Positions 36,333 through 48,029 of a stretch of DNA of 64,000 nt are shown piece after piece. Below the pieces are notes generated by a model. The model did not search any database. It saw only the letters and a program-made list of their open reading frames with translations, and was not told the DNA's origin. The stretch is taken from contig NW_023601212.1 in the NCBI RefSeq assembly GCF_014898055.3, positions 37,870,329 to 37,934,328 of the forward strand, read 5' to 3'. The DNA comes from Talpa occidentalis. Its lineage: Eukaryota; Chordata; Mammalia; Eulipotyphla; Talpidae. The position numbers were made by a program, and so were the translations under genes. How positions within the stretch are numbered: position 1 is the stretch's first letter; each line of letters opens with the position of its first letter.

Positions 36333-37502
36333 TTATTTACCTTTAAAGTTGTCGTCTCTCAACTTTTTCTTCTCTATTTCTTTCTTCTCTACTCCACTTT
36401 CTTCTCTTCTCTTCTCTACTTTCTTCCCCCAGTGAGGAGGATTGAAGGGATGGATAGGAATGAAAGGAGATGGGCAGACAGAAAGAGAGGGAGACTGAAG
36501 CATGGGGGGAAAGGAAGAAGAAATCATAAAGGAAGAAGAACAAGGAGGAATTGGAGAGGGAAAATCTAAATAAGTTAGAGGCAAATGTGGAGAGGGAGAT
36601 GAATGCAATGGAGAAGAAAAAAGAGGGACAGGTAGAGGCAAAGATGGAGAGGTAGAAGAGGAAAGTGAAGGAGAGGAAAGGCTGGATGAAGAGGAAGAAA
36701 ACTGCATAGAAGGAGAAGATGACGTGGAGGAAGGAGATGAAGACAAAGAAGAGGCTGGAGAATGACAGGGAGGTGGAAGGGAGAGCACTGAGGCAGGTGG
36801 ATGGTCTACAAAGGCCTGGGGCAGATTTGACAATGTTGTGGTTTGTGGAATAGACTGTTGGACTGGCTGGAAAGAATCTAAGCTAGCAAAATGTTCAGGT
36901 AACGGAGCAATATAAGAAAGAGTAGGGACTGATTGATGAGGGGGATGACTGGACAAACAGGAAGGTTTCAAAAGAGGAAGAGCTTCCAAAGGGGATGGGG
37001 AAGCAACCAGTCGAGCTGGAAGGGAACGGCGAACAAGGGCAGGCGTTAGAGTGGCTGGGGTAGAACGCTGTGTTGGAAGGACATTCTTGGGTCTGAACGT
37101 TTTGTAAAATAACTTGTTTTGTGAGTCAGGATCAGGAATTGGAGAATTTTGGGGTGGGTGGGGTAGGTGGTCAGGTGGGCGAGAAAGAATTGGGGCTGGT
37201 AGACGAGGGAAACCACTAGAAAAGCTGGGAGTAACTGGGGCTGGAGGGCGAGGAAGATATTTGATTGGGTTGGACAGCAGTGGGGCTGGTAAAAAGGCCT
37301 TTGGCCGTGTAGAGGGGTCAGACGGACAGACAGGCAAGGTATTGAGCTGGCGTGTTGAAGAAACAGTTGGATAACTAGGTAGAATTTGGGAATAGTGGGA
37401 TAGCAATGGGGCCCGAGAAGGAGACAGCTGATCAGGTAAGTAGGGATCAGGTGTGGAGACAGCTGGCCAGGCAGGAATGGATCTGCACAGGTGGAAAAGC
37501 AT
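36333..37502 (-). CDS. Unexplained Pro/Ser-rich open reading frame in a CEP126 intron
   Basis: A 389-codon frame on the CEP126 strand, between exons B and C, that I do not recognise. The N-terminal 200 residues are rich in Pro, Leu and Ser (for example PAPVTPSFSSGFPRLPAPIL); residues about 245-330 are nearly pure Ser/Pro; the last 35 are charged (KKVEKRREESGVEKKEIEKK). A strong splice-acceptor-like sequence (cttttccacctgtgcag) ends at 37,483, and a donor-like AAAG|GTAAAT falls at 36,341/36,340, overlapping stop and an AATAAA. The minus strand is pyrimidine-rich, which depletes stop codons, so chance is a serious alternative. An ERV gag-like remnant was considered, but no CA or nucleocapsid motif is seen. 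Confidence 0.25.
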   Translation of the reverse strand: MLFHLCRSIPAWPAVSTPDPYLPDQLSPSRAPLLSHYSQILPSYPTVSSTRQLNTLPVCPSDPSTRPKAFLPAPLLSNPIKYLPRPPAPVTPSFSSGFPRLPAPILSRPPDHLPHPPQNSPIPDPDSQNKLFYKTFRPKNVLPTQRSTPATLTPALVRRSLPARLVASPSPLEALPLLKPSCLSSHPPHQSVPTLSYIAPLPEHFASLDSFQPVQQSIPQTTTLSNLPQAFVDHPPASVLSLPPPCHSPASSLSSSPSSTSSSPSMQFSSSSSSLSSPSLSSSTSPSLPLPVPLFSSPLHSSPSPHLPLTYLDFPSPIPPCSSSFMISSSFPPMLQSPSLSVCPSPFIPIHPFNPPHWGKKVEKRREESGVEKKEIEKKKLRDDNFKGK

Positions 37503-38029
37503 TTGGACAGGCAGGTAGAGAGATAACCTTATTAAGATGGTTTTTCTTATTTATTGGGCTGCCTCTAGGCTTTTGATTCATATTATGTTTTGTTCTCAGG
37601 GTCCATGAATAATCTTTGAGTCAACAATGTTCTCTCGCACGGGCTGAGAGAAATGTACATAGTTTATTCAGGTTCCCCTTTTCTCATTCCTTGCTCTTGA
37701 ACACTTTCACCTCACAGAACTCTGACAGCCATAGAGATAACAACTACAAGCTGGACAGTCTGGTTTAAAGTACTGGTACAAAGGGCAAACAGAGGTCAAA
37801 CAGACCACTGTTCAGTTCTAGCCAGATTTTTCAGGACAGCATGTAGTTCAGAGTTGACTGTCTCACCACAAATATATGGATATTGGAGATAGATATCTAA
37901 CATCATTTTAAAGTACAAAAATGTAATATGGGGGAAAACATGCATCTTTTACTCTATATCTACCAGAATGGCAAGTATAATATCTTTGCGATTAGAGTTT
38001 GGCTGTAATGGAAGACTTATTATTTATAT
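37503..38029. other. CEP126 intron B-C, no confident feature
   Basis: No mobile element, exon or RNA gene is recognised between the Pro/Ser-rich frame and the next SINE. Confidence 0.5.
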
Positions 38030-38308
38030 ATATATTTTTTAAAGATTTATTTTATTTATTTATTTATACAAGAGCCAGGGTACAGGCCAGATGAGCGGGA
38101 GGGTGATAAGATTCACCAGAGACAGAGCAGGGAACAGAACAGGCATACTGACGAAATACACTGCTGAGGGGAGCAGCGGGCGAGACAGGAGAGGTCTGCT
38201 GAGCCATGTGGGACCCTCCCCAGCTGGCTGGGATCGAACCAGCACTGCAGAGGCTGCGGACAGCTTCCCAGAGTGGTGCTCAACCACCTGTGCCACCAAG
38301 GGAGGCCC
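38030..38308 (-). mobile_element. tRNA-derived SINE, antisense
   Basis: Reverse complement of the family: the A-rich tail is at 38,035-38,068 (as T-rich DNA) and the tRNA-like head ends at gggaggccc, 38,308. The B box reads as gatcgaacc on the plus strand. The target duplication is tattatttatat (38,018-38,029 and 38,309-38,320). Confidence 0.9.
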
Positions 38309-38740
38309 TATTATTTATATTTTTAATGTTTTAATTTAATTTAATGTATTAATATTCTTATATCTCATTATTTCCTGAAGAAGTTTCGATTTTCCTATAG
38401 ACATATTCTCTGATTTTTCATGAGGCTTGAACATTGAATACCCTCCATTTTTTCATACATTCTTTTCTCCTTTAGATTATTACATTACCATCACCTTAAA
38501 TTATTTTAATCTATCACCAATATTTTCCACATTAGAGCAATTGTTATGAGTACTGATATAACTCCACTCTTTGGAAGCTCCCTGTTTCTTGGCATTACTT
38601 TACCCTCAACACATTTTAACTTGATATTCTACATTTGTATAAAATACATTCTGTATTTTTAATATGTCAGCAACTTAATATTTGTAGCTTAATTATATTT
38701 GCTATAAATATTTCTTTTTTTAGTACATATAAGTATTTCT
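38309..38740. other. CEP126 intron B-C, no confident feature
   Basis: AT-rich unique sequence between two SINEs; nothing recognised. Confidence 0.5.
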
Positions 38741-39048
38741 TTTTTTTTTTTTTATAGAGGCATGTTTTCTTTCTTTCTTTCTTTGTTTTTTTTGTTTTAT
38801 ACATGCACTGGGTACAGTCAGAAGCGCGGGAGGGTGAGAGAATTCACCAGAGCCAGAGCGGGGAGCAGAGCAGGCAGAAGGACCGAAGTACACTGCTGAG
38901 GGGAGCAGCGGGCGACAGGAGAGGTCTGCGCGCCATGTGGGACCCTCCTCCGGTGGCCGGGGAGCAGCCGGGGATCGAACCGGCGCCGCAGAGGCTGTGG
39001 GCAGCTTCGCAACCCAGCGCTCAACCGCTGCGCCACCGGGGAGGCCCC
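38741..39048 (-). mobile_element. Young tRNA-derived SINE with an extra tail block
   Basis: GC-rich, little-diverged head and body with clear A box (from tggcgcagcggttg) and B box (ggttcgatcc) on the minus strand. The target duplication is atataagtatttct (38,727-38,740 and 39,049-39,062). Its 3' end has a second block, catgcctctat, between two A-rich runs (38,753-38,765); the copy at 40.5 kb has the same block. Confidence 0.93.
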
Positions 39049-40490
39049 ATATAAGTATTTCTAATAACACCTGAGCCTTAATATTCTAAGATATCTTACT
39101 TATATAGCATTTGATAATTTATGTAGCACAGTCACACAAATTATTTAATACTGTTACCTATGGACAGAAGTTCAACTTTTTAATAAGTAAACAATAGTGT
39201 TCTCTATAAATTATATATATTTGCTGTCTACCAAATACATAACATCTGCATGTACATATATATAGATAAAGGTATCGTGAAGTTGTAGTTATAATGGTAT
39301 ATTACAATAATGACATGAAAACTATTCTAATTTAGAATGGAGGATTTCTCATAAAACAAAGATGATGTGTATTACTCAATGGCTCTACCACAGATCTGGT
39401 CTAGTGGTAACTATTTGCTAAGGGAAATCAAAGTGGTTCTGACTCTTTCTTCTAAGACTTTAAGGAACACTGTTGAACAAAACAAGTCTATCCTTTAATT
39501 CATAGCACAGAGGAGATTTTTTTAAATTGAAAATATGTGATAACACAAAAGATAACAACTGGTGTACAGAAACAGAAAAGTGAGAGTAAGAAGAACCTGC
39601 ATTCAAAGATGCAAGTTACTTTTATACTAAATGTTGTGACTTTTTTTTTTAATCACTCTAAATTCCTCCTAGGGCCCCCATCTGTCATTTTTCTTTTTCA
39701 GACAAGCTTTTCTATAAGTACTCTAGAATTAGTTGCCATACTGCCTCAACTTCCACTAGCTCGTTAACTCACTCTACCTGGCTTCCCCCTCTACCACATC
39801 AGTGTACAGCTCTTGCTAGCAATCAGCTCACTGACCAGTAACTGACCACTTCTTGACCACCATCTTTCTTGACTTTAATTCCTTTGATTTCCATATCATC
39901 AGGCTTTCCCGATGTTCCGTTTCAGGGTATTTCTTGAATTTATCTTTCTTTGTTTATCATTTATAGGCTGGAATTTTAAAAAGTTAAATGACCCTCTTCT
40001 TTGCTTGCTCTACATACTCTGAGTAATCTTACTTGTACTGTCTGTGTGCTCTCATCTACATTTGTATGAGTAAAGAGTTACCAATTCTGTTCTTCTCTGT
40101 GAATCAATTCAACTTTGGTTTAACTTTCTAAATCTTTTCCCCTGGATTGTTAGTAGGATTTGAGTTACTTATGGTAAAATGATCCTTCAATAGTAAACTG
40201 CATCAGGACTGAAAGGATTGTAAATAAATCACAAATATCTATTAGGAAGCTTTGGGTTGCTGTGAATATGGTTATTTTTATAACTGAATGTGTTTCCATG
40301 GACCTGAATGTTATTCATATGGAACCATTACAACATAAGGTTTCTCATCCATCATGACTTATTTCTTTACAGCTGAACTATCAATTGTAGGGAGAGGGAT
40401 ATAGCAAAGATTAACTCTTAACTGCTCTGAGGTCTGCCACAAGGGCTCCTCTTATTAAAGATCATTGTCTGTTGGCAAGTAGTGTTTTCT
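39049..40490. other. CEP126 intron B-C, no confident feature
   Basis: No coding exon or clear mobile element. AT-rich unique sequence with short chance frames. Confidence 0.5.
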
Positions 40491-40830
40491 TAAACTTTAT
40501 TTTTTTTTTTATTTTTATTTATTTTTTTTTTATAGAGGCATGTTTTTATTTATTTATTTATTATATTTGTTTGTTTTGTTTATACATGCACTGGGTACAG
40601 TCAGAAGCGCGGGAGGGTGAGAGAATTCACCAGAGCCAGAGTGGGGAGCAGAGCAGGCAGAAGGACCGAAGTACACTGCTGAGGGGAGCAGCGGGCGGCA
40701 GGAGAGGTCTGTGCGCCATGTGGGACCCTCCTCTGGTGGCCGGGGAGCAGCCGGGGATCGAACCGGCGCCGCAGAGGCCGCGGGCAGCTTCGCAACCCAG
40801 CGCTCAACCGCTGCACCACCGGGGAGGCCC
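40491..40830 (-). mobile_element. Young tRNA-derived SINE with an extra tail block
   Basis: This is nearly identical in head and body to the copy at 38.7-39.0 kb. The target duplication is a perfect 17-mer, ggcaagtagtgttttct (40,474-40,490 and 40,831-40,847). The tail holds an A-rich run, the block catgcctctat (about 40,532-40,542), then a second long A-rich run. It is among the least diverged SINEs in the window. Confidence 0.95.
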
Positions 40831-41329
40831 GGCAAGTAGTGTTTTCTGTCCTGCCTACTGTCATGGAAGATTGATTGATTGGCTGAACTAAGGACCATCA
40901 TTGGTTGAGACTGAATCACAGATTTAACTTCATTCATCAGCCACTATCACATTTATATTCATGGCCCAGATTTCTTACCACAAGAACTGGCTCCTGAACA
41001 TCCCTTAAGTGTCTCTGACTCACAACTTAAGCTCCTTTCAGTTACTCCCTCTCCTAAACCTCTTCTTCCTTAACAGACCTTATTTTGAGCAATAGTTTTA
41101 CTATCCAGTCACTGACTAAAGCCAATCTCCAAAGTTATGCTTGACTCTTCCCAATCATCCTCCAGTTCTTAAACAGTTAAACCATGCTGATTCTTTCTCC
41201 TAAATAGCTCTCAGTTTTCATTTTCATGAACTGAAATATCACTTTACCTGATTTTCCACATTTAATGTTTCCGATTCTGGCAATATTTCCAAGATTTGAA
41301 TACTGTATGCTTGCTTCAAATCTTTCAGT

Positions 41330-41700
41330 ATGTGTTTTTAGGACAAACTGCTAAAGGCTCTTCATGATTTAACTTATGGCCTCCTTTCCAACCAACTGAT
41401 CTGCTCCCAACTTCTCTTCTCATTGTACACACTAGCCAAATCAAATCATTTTCAGCTCCCTTAACACATCATGTCCCCTCATGCCTTTTCACATACTACT
41501 TATTACCTCTGTCTGGAGTTCCTTCTCAATGTTGTCTCTGATGAATGTCCTCATCTATTAAGTTTAAGGTCACATATTCACTTACATCAGTGATATTTCT
41601 CCATTCAAAATATTTATTGAAAACCTCCAAAATGCAGAGCACTGAGCTAAGCACTATAGGAAATTATCTGCATGTATAAGATTGGACCGTTGTTCTGTAG
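41330..41700 (+). repeat. L2 LINE relic, sense
   Basis: Text such as ctaaaggctcttcatgattt, a block ending cacatactacttattacctc and tctggagttccttctc follows L2 ORF/3' order on the plus strand. A neighbouring aatgcagagcactgagctaa at about 41,632-41,652 may be a separate, oppositely oriented L2/MIR scrap. Confidence 0.55.
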
Positions 41701-41938
41701 AATATTAAAGTCTGGTTGGGAGACATACTTAAAAACCAAACAACATATACAGCCGTAATTTTCAAATTTATTTCTATAGCTTTGACTTCCCACTTTATCT
41801 TAGGTCAAATTGTTTTTATACACTTCTGCTTGGATATTTATCCCTTCAACTCCAAAGATTCAAATGAAATTTAGTATGAACTTGCCAAACCTGTACCCTT
41901 TTGTCATGTTACTTTTTATTTTTAAAGTCATCAGATTC

Positions 41939-42205
41939 CAGGGCCTCCCCTAGTGGCGCAGCGGTTGAGCACTGGGCTGCAAAGCTGCCTGCAGCCTCTG
42001 CACCACCAGTTCGATCCCCGGCCACCAGCGAGGGTCCCACATGGCATGCAGACCTCTCCTGCTGTGCCCACTGCTCCCCTCAGCAGTATATTTCGTCACT
42101 CTGCCTGTTCTGCTTCCCACTCTGGCTCTGGTGAATTCTCTCACTCTCCCGTGCTTCTGACTGTACCCAGTGCTTGTATAAATAAATAAATAAATCTTTA
42201 AAAAA
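41939..42205 (+). mobile_element. tRNA-derived SINE
   Basis: The head is gggcctcccctagtggcgca, the B box gttcgatccc and the tail aaataaataaataaatcttt plus A-run. The duplication is aaagtcatcagattc (41,924-41,938 and 42,206-42,220). Confidence 0.93.
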
Positions 42206-42387
42206 AAAGTCATCAGATTCTCTCAATCAACACTTAAAATTTCAGCTCCTTTAGATTTTTTGCTTCTTTTCATTTTCTTTATTCCATCATATACTAAATT
42301 TATAATATCTTCTTTCCCTGAAATCTTTCTATTATCTATCTTTCTTTTTTACTGTACTACCACCCTTCTAACGTAAGTCCTTTTAAA

Positions 42388-42647
42388 GATTTATTTATTT
42401 ATTTATTTATACAAGCACTGGGTACAGTCAGAAGTGTGGGAGGGTGAGAGAGAATTCACCAGAGCCAGAGGGGAGAACAGAATAGGCAGACCAACGAAGT
42501 ACACTGCTGAGGGGAGCAGTGGGTGGCAGGAGAGGTCTGCGCACCATGTGGGACCCTCGCCTGGTGGCCGGGGATCGAACCGGCACTGCAAAGGCTGCGG
42601 GCAGCTTCGCAACCCAGCGCTCAACCACTGCGCCACTGGGGAGGCCC
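42388..42647 (-). mobile_element. tRNA-derived SINE, antisense
   Basis: Reverse complement of the family with head end gggaggccc at 42,647. The flanks taacgtaagtccttttaaa (42,369-42,387) and taacaaaagtccttttaaa (42,648-42,666) form a target duplication of about 19 nt with two mismatches. Confidence 0.92.
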
Positions 42648-42963
42648 TAACAAAAGTCCTTTTAAACTGATGACTGGCTCCTCCTGATTTTCCTACCACT
42701 CATCTCTCCATACTCCAATATTTTATTTGATCAACTTTCTTAAACTCCAATTTCTCTGCAGTGCCATTTCTCTACAGTGTGAAAGGCATTTTCATTCATT
42801 CTTCTCTCTCATCCTTTCCTCTTAACCACTCAAAATGGTGGTTCAGATATAGCCTTTTCTCATTATATAAAATAGTACTACTCCAGTTAGGCAGTCATGA
42901 GCTATCCTTTAGATTATCCTACTTATTTTCTCTAGTCTTGCCTCCAACTTTTCTGTCCCTTTC

Positions 42964-43228
42964 TTTTTTTAATTCTTTTTTTTCTTTTATGCATACAAGA
43001 GCTGAGATACAGGACAGAGGTGTTGGGGGTGAGAGGATGCAGCAGAGACAGAGTGGGGAACAGAACAGGCAGAATGACCGAAGTACACTGCTGAGGGGAC
43101 CAGCGGGTGAGTCAGGAGAGGTCTGCTGCGTCATGTGGGTTGCTCCCTGGCCGGCCGGGGGATCAAACTCGTGCTGCGGACAGCTTCATAGGTTGTGTCT
43201 TAACCCCTTGCACCACCAGGGAGGTCCC
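42964..43228 (-). mobile_element. tRNA-derived SINE, antisense, older subtype
   Basis: Reverse complement of the family with head end gggaggtcc. The target duplication is tctgtccctttc (42,952-42,963 and 43,229-43,240). The head differs from the GC-rich young copies (atgcatacaag near the tail), resembling those at 2.8, 4.3 and 55.2 kb. Confidence 0.9.
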
Positions 43229-43289
43229 TCTGTCCCTTTCATTCTCCAACATTCCCACCAATTATCTATCTAAATAGAGAAAATTATAT

Positions 43290-43745
43290 CACTCTGCTTA
43301 AAATTCTCCACTGGCTCTCTACTAGTACTAGAATAAAGTTCAAACTTCCTAGCTAGATGGATAAGCATTTCACATCTGATCTTAATCGACATTTCTAGAT
43401 CATCTCCTGTACTTCCAGCAACACATCTGACAGTCCTGCCATTCTTTGTGGTCTGTGTCTGCTACAATACTGTAGGCATGAACATGCCTAAACCCAAACT
43501 ATGCTTCCTTATTAAGCAACTTGTATTCATCCTTGAAGTTATATTTTTCCAACTTCAAATTTTGTACTTTGTCACTTTGCTAATATTTGTAACACCCACA
43601 TTACACTTATTACGTGTGTATTACAATGCAACTGCCATTCCACAATATTACAATGTAACTGCAAAAACTTCTTGAGCAGAGCACCACACCTCACTCATAT
43701 GTAAACCATGCTAATCAATGTCCAGCACACAGTAGGTACCTACCA
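43290..43745 (+). repeat. L2 LINE relic, sense
   Basis: The start (tgcttaaaattctccactgg, then agaataaagttcaaacttcc) and the end (tgtccagcacacagtaggta) follow the L2 3' region on the plus strand. Confidence 0.65.
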
Positions 43746-44132
43746 CTTTCCTTCTAGCCTCCTTACCTCTCTAGATTACAATTTATCAGTTTGACATCCA
43801 TATAAAAGAAGATAAGATCTCTCCCATCTTAAAGCAAAAAAAAAAAAAAAAAGGCTGTATCTTAGCCCTACACCCCTCTGGTTATTGTTATCTTTTCTTT
43901 TTTTTTTTTTTTTTTTGAGAGTATTTGAAAATTCATTTTATTTTTATTTATTTTTTTTTAATATTAAATTTTATTTTTATATTCCCCCATACAATTGCAA
44001 ATGCCCCATTCTGACCCCAATCCTTCCCCTCCCGCCCCCCACCCCCCAAAAAGTGTCTCTGGTTCATAGTTTTTTGTTGATTTTGATTTTCACTTTCTTA
44101 TATTCATTTTCCTGGTCCCTTATTTAAGTTTT

Positions 44133-47100
44133 CTAGATTCCTGCTATGAGTGAGACCATCCGGTATTTTTCTTTTTCTTTTTGGCTTATTTCGCTGAGCA
44201 TGATCCCTTCCAGTGCCATCCATGTTGCTGCAAATTGCATGTGTTTATCTTTTTTGAATGCTGAGTAATATTCCATGGTATATATGTACCACATCTTCTT
44301 GATCCAGTCATCTATTTTTGGGCATTTGGGTTGTTTCCAAAGCTTAGCTATTGTAAACAGTGCTGCTATAAACATAGGAGTGCAGGTGCTCTTTGGAATT
44401 GATGTTTCTGTGTCCTTTGGGTAAATACCTAGGAGTGGAATTGCTGGATCATATGGAAGCTCTATGTTTAGTAGGTCCAGAAATCTCCACACAGCTCTCC
44501 ATAGTGGTTGGACCAGTTTGCACTCCCACCAACAGTGCACAAGAGTTCCTTTTTCTCCACATCCTCGCCAACATTTGTTGTTGCTAGTTTTTTTAATATT
44601 TGCCATTCTCACTGGTGTGAGATGGTATCTCAAGGTAGTTTTGATTTGCATTTCCCTGATTACAAGTGATGTTGAACATTTTTTCATATGTCTGCTGGCC
44701 ATTTGCATTTCCTCTTCAGAGAAGTTTCTTTTTAGCTCTTCTGCCCATTTTTTGACTGGATTATTTTCTTTGTTGTTGCTGAGTCTCATCAGCTCTTTGC
44801 AGATTTTTGTGATCAGTCCTTTATCATTAGTGTTGGGTGCAAAAATGTTCTCCCAGTTGCTGGGGTTTCTCTTTGTTTTTGTTATTGTCTCTTTTGCTGT
44901 GCAGAAGCTCTTTAATTTGATGTAGTCCCAGCTGTTTATCTTTCTCTACACTATCACTGCTTTGGGTGATGTGTCTGTAAAGATGTCTTTGATGTGCAAA
45001 TCCCGTAGTGTTTCGCCTATATTTCCTTCTATGTATTTTATGGTTTCAGGTCTTATGTCTAGTTCTTTAATCCATTTTGAGTTGATTTTTGTGTATGGTG
45101 TGAGGTAGTGGTCAAGCTTCATTCTTTTGCATGTAGCGACCCAGTTTTCCCAGCACCATTTATTGAACAAACTTTCTTTGCTCCAATGCATAGTCTTTGC
45201 TCCTTTGTCAAAGATTAGTTGACCATAAATTTGTGGGTTTATTTCTGGATTTTCTATTCGATTCCATTGGTCTGTATGTCTGTTCTTGTTCCAATACCAT
45301 GCAGTTTTGATGATTATGGCTTTGTAGTATAGTTTGAAGTCTGGGAGTTTGATGCCTCCATTTCCTTCTTTTTTTTTCAGTAGAGCTTTGGCTATTCGGG
45401 GTTTTTGGTGATTCCATATGAATTTCATCAATAATTGTTCTATTTCTTTGAAGAATGCCATTGAGATTTTGATTGGAATAGCATTGAATCTGTATATTGC
45501 TTTTGGTAGGATGGCCATTTTAATAATGTTTATTCTTCCAATCCATGAGCAGGGGATGTCTTTCCATTTCTTTGTGTCTTCTTCTATTTCTTTTAACAGT
45601 GTTTTATAGTTTTCTTTGTATAGGTCCTTTACCTCTTTTGTTAGATTTATTCCCAAATATTTGATTTTTTTTGTTTCGATAATAAAAGGGGTTTTTTTTT
45701 GATTTCTTCTTCTTCAGATTTATTGTTTGTGTATAGGAAGGCTACTGACTTTTGCGTGTTGATTTTGTATCCTGCCACTTTACTGAATTGATTGATGAGT
45801 TGAATTAGTTTTTCTGTGGAGATTTTGGGGTTCTCTATGTATATTATCATATCATCTGCAAATAGTGATAGTTTGACTTCTTCTTTTCCTATTTGGATTC
45901 CTTGGATGTCTTTCTCTTGTCTTATTGCTCTGGCTAGGACTTCCAGTATTATATTGAAAAGCAGTGGTGAGAGTGGACATCCTTGTCTTGTTCCAGATCT
46001 TAATGGAATTGCTTTCAGCTTTTCACCATTGAGAATGATACTGGCTGTTGGCTTGTCATAGATGGCCTTTATGATGTTGAGGTATGTTCCTTGTATCCCA
46101 AGAATTTCAAGGGCTTTTATCATGAATGGGTGTTGCACTTTGTCGAAAGCTTTCTCAGCATCTATTGATATTATCATATGGTTTTTATACTTCTTTTTGT
46201 TGATGTGTTGGATAACGTTGATTGATTTTCGGATGTTAAACCATCCTTGTGCCCCTGGAATGAATCCAACTTGGTCGTGGTGAATTATCTTATGGATACA
46301 TTGTTGGATTCTGATAGCTAAAATTTTATTGAGGATTTTTGCCTCAGTGTTCATTAGGGAGATTGGCCTATAGTTTTCCTTTTTTGTGTTGTCCTTATTC
46401 GGTTTTGGTATTAGTGTAATATTGGCTTCATAGAACGTGTTTGGTATTGTCCCTTCCTTCTCAATTTTTTGGAAGAGTTTGTGAAGGATAGGCACTAATT
46501 CGTCTCTGAATGTTTGGTAGAATTCATTTGTAAATCCATCAGGTCCTGGGCTTTTGTTTTTGGGGAGGTTTTTGATTACCATTTCAATTTCGCTGCTTGT
46601 AATTGGTCTGTTTAGGTGTTCTATTTCTTCTTAATCTAGCTTTGGGTGATTGTAGAGTTGTAGGAATTTGTCCATCTCCTCTAGATTGTTGAACTTGTTT
46701 CCATATAACTGTTCATAGTAGTTACTGATTATTCTTTTGATTTCTGCTGTGTCCGTTGTGATTTCTCCTCTTTCATTTATGATCCTGTGTATTTGTGCTT
46801 TCTCCCTTTTTCCTTTGTGAGCCTGGCTAGGGGTTTGTCTATTTTATTGATTTTTTCAAAGAACCAGCTCTTGGTTTCATTGATCTTTTGGATTGTTTTT
46901 TTAGTTTCAATTTCATTTATTTCTGCTTTGGTTTTTATTATTTCTTTTCTTCTACTGGTTTTGGGGTTTTTTTGTTGTTCTTTTTCTAGATCTTTGAGCT
47001 TCGAGATTAGGTTGTTTCTTTGAGTTCTTTCTTGTTTTTTGATGTGAGCTTCTATTGCTATATATTTTCCTCTTATTACTGCTTTTGCTGCATCCCATAC

Positions 47101-47958
47101 ATTTAGGATATTGGTGTCCTCCTTGTCATTCAATTCAAAGAATTTTTTAATTTCTTCTTTGATCTCCTCGTTAGTCCAGTGGTCTTCCAGTAGTGTTGCT
47201 TTTAATCTCCATGAGGTAGGATAGTTCCTTGCCTTCTTTTTATGATTTATTTCTAGTTTGATGCCTTCGTGGTCAGAAAAGATGGTTGGTATGATTTCAA
47301 TCTTGGTGTATCTGTTGATGTTTGTCTTGTGCCCCAGTATGTGATCGATCCTGGAGAATGATCCGTGTGCGCTTGAGAAAAATGTGTACTCCGTTTTTTT
47401 TGTGTTTAGTGTTCTATAGATGTCTGTTAAGCCCAAATGCTCTAGGTCCTTATTTAGAGCTTTAGTTTCTTTACTTATTATTTGTCTTGTTGATCTATCC
47501 ATTGTTGATAGTGGTGTGCTGAAGTCTCCCACTACATATGTGTTTTCTCTGATGTCTGTTTTCAGAGAGGACAACAGTTGTCTGATATATTTTGGTGCTC
47601 TTTCGTTTGGTGAGTATATGTTAATGAGTGTTATTTCTTCTTGAAGTATTGTCCCCTTAATCATAATGTAGTGACCATTGGGGTCTCTTTTTATTTTTTT
47701 GAGTTTGAAGTCTGTTTTATCTGATATAAGTATAGCTGTTCCTGCTTTCTTTTTTGGCCCATTTGCTTGTAGGATTGTTTTCCATCCTTTGACTTTGAGC
47801 CTATTTTTATCTTTTGTAGCTAAATGTGTTTCCTGGAGACAGCAAAAGGTTGGGTTTTGTTTCTTAATCCAGGCTGCAACTCTGTGTCTTTTTATTGAAG
47901 AGTTTAGTCCATTTACATTTAGAGTTAATATTGATATGTTAGCATCTGTATTTGCCAT
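44133..47958 (-). pseudogene. L1 ORF2 pseudogene with few breaks
   Basis: It starts at the usual MANTDANISILTLNVNGLN and keeps endonuclease residues N14 and E43 (LQETHL). Position 147 is Ser instead of the conserved Asn (GDFSTP; codon at 47,520-47,518); the decayed L1 at 4.6 kb keeps Asn. Breaks in transcript order: a frameshift near 46,815 (after LTKEKG); an in-frame TAA near 46,637 (Lys position before EEIEHLN); a frameshift near 45,690 in an A-run after SEEEEIKK; and a TAG at about 44,946 (after SPKAVIV). The reverse-transcriptase FADD box survives. The C-terminus (44,789-44,133) keeps the Cys/His cluster and ends MVSLIAGI. Confidence 0.92.
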
Positions 47959-48029
47959 TATGTTTGTCTTTCCTTTGATTTTATTTATTTATTCTTTTAA
48001 TAACTTTTTTTTTTGGTCTTCTTTCGTTG

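Noticed and set aside
38720..39070. Frames of 80-140 codons across SINEs (also 40,472-40,937, 42,761-43,273, 4,240-4,690)
   Set aside because: They arise from the stop-poor SINE body read on either strand and repeat in different copies with the same peptide text; none is a gene.
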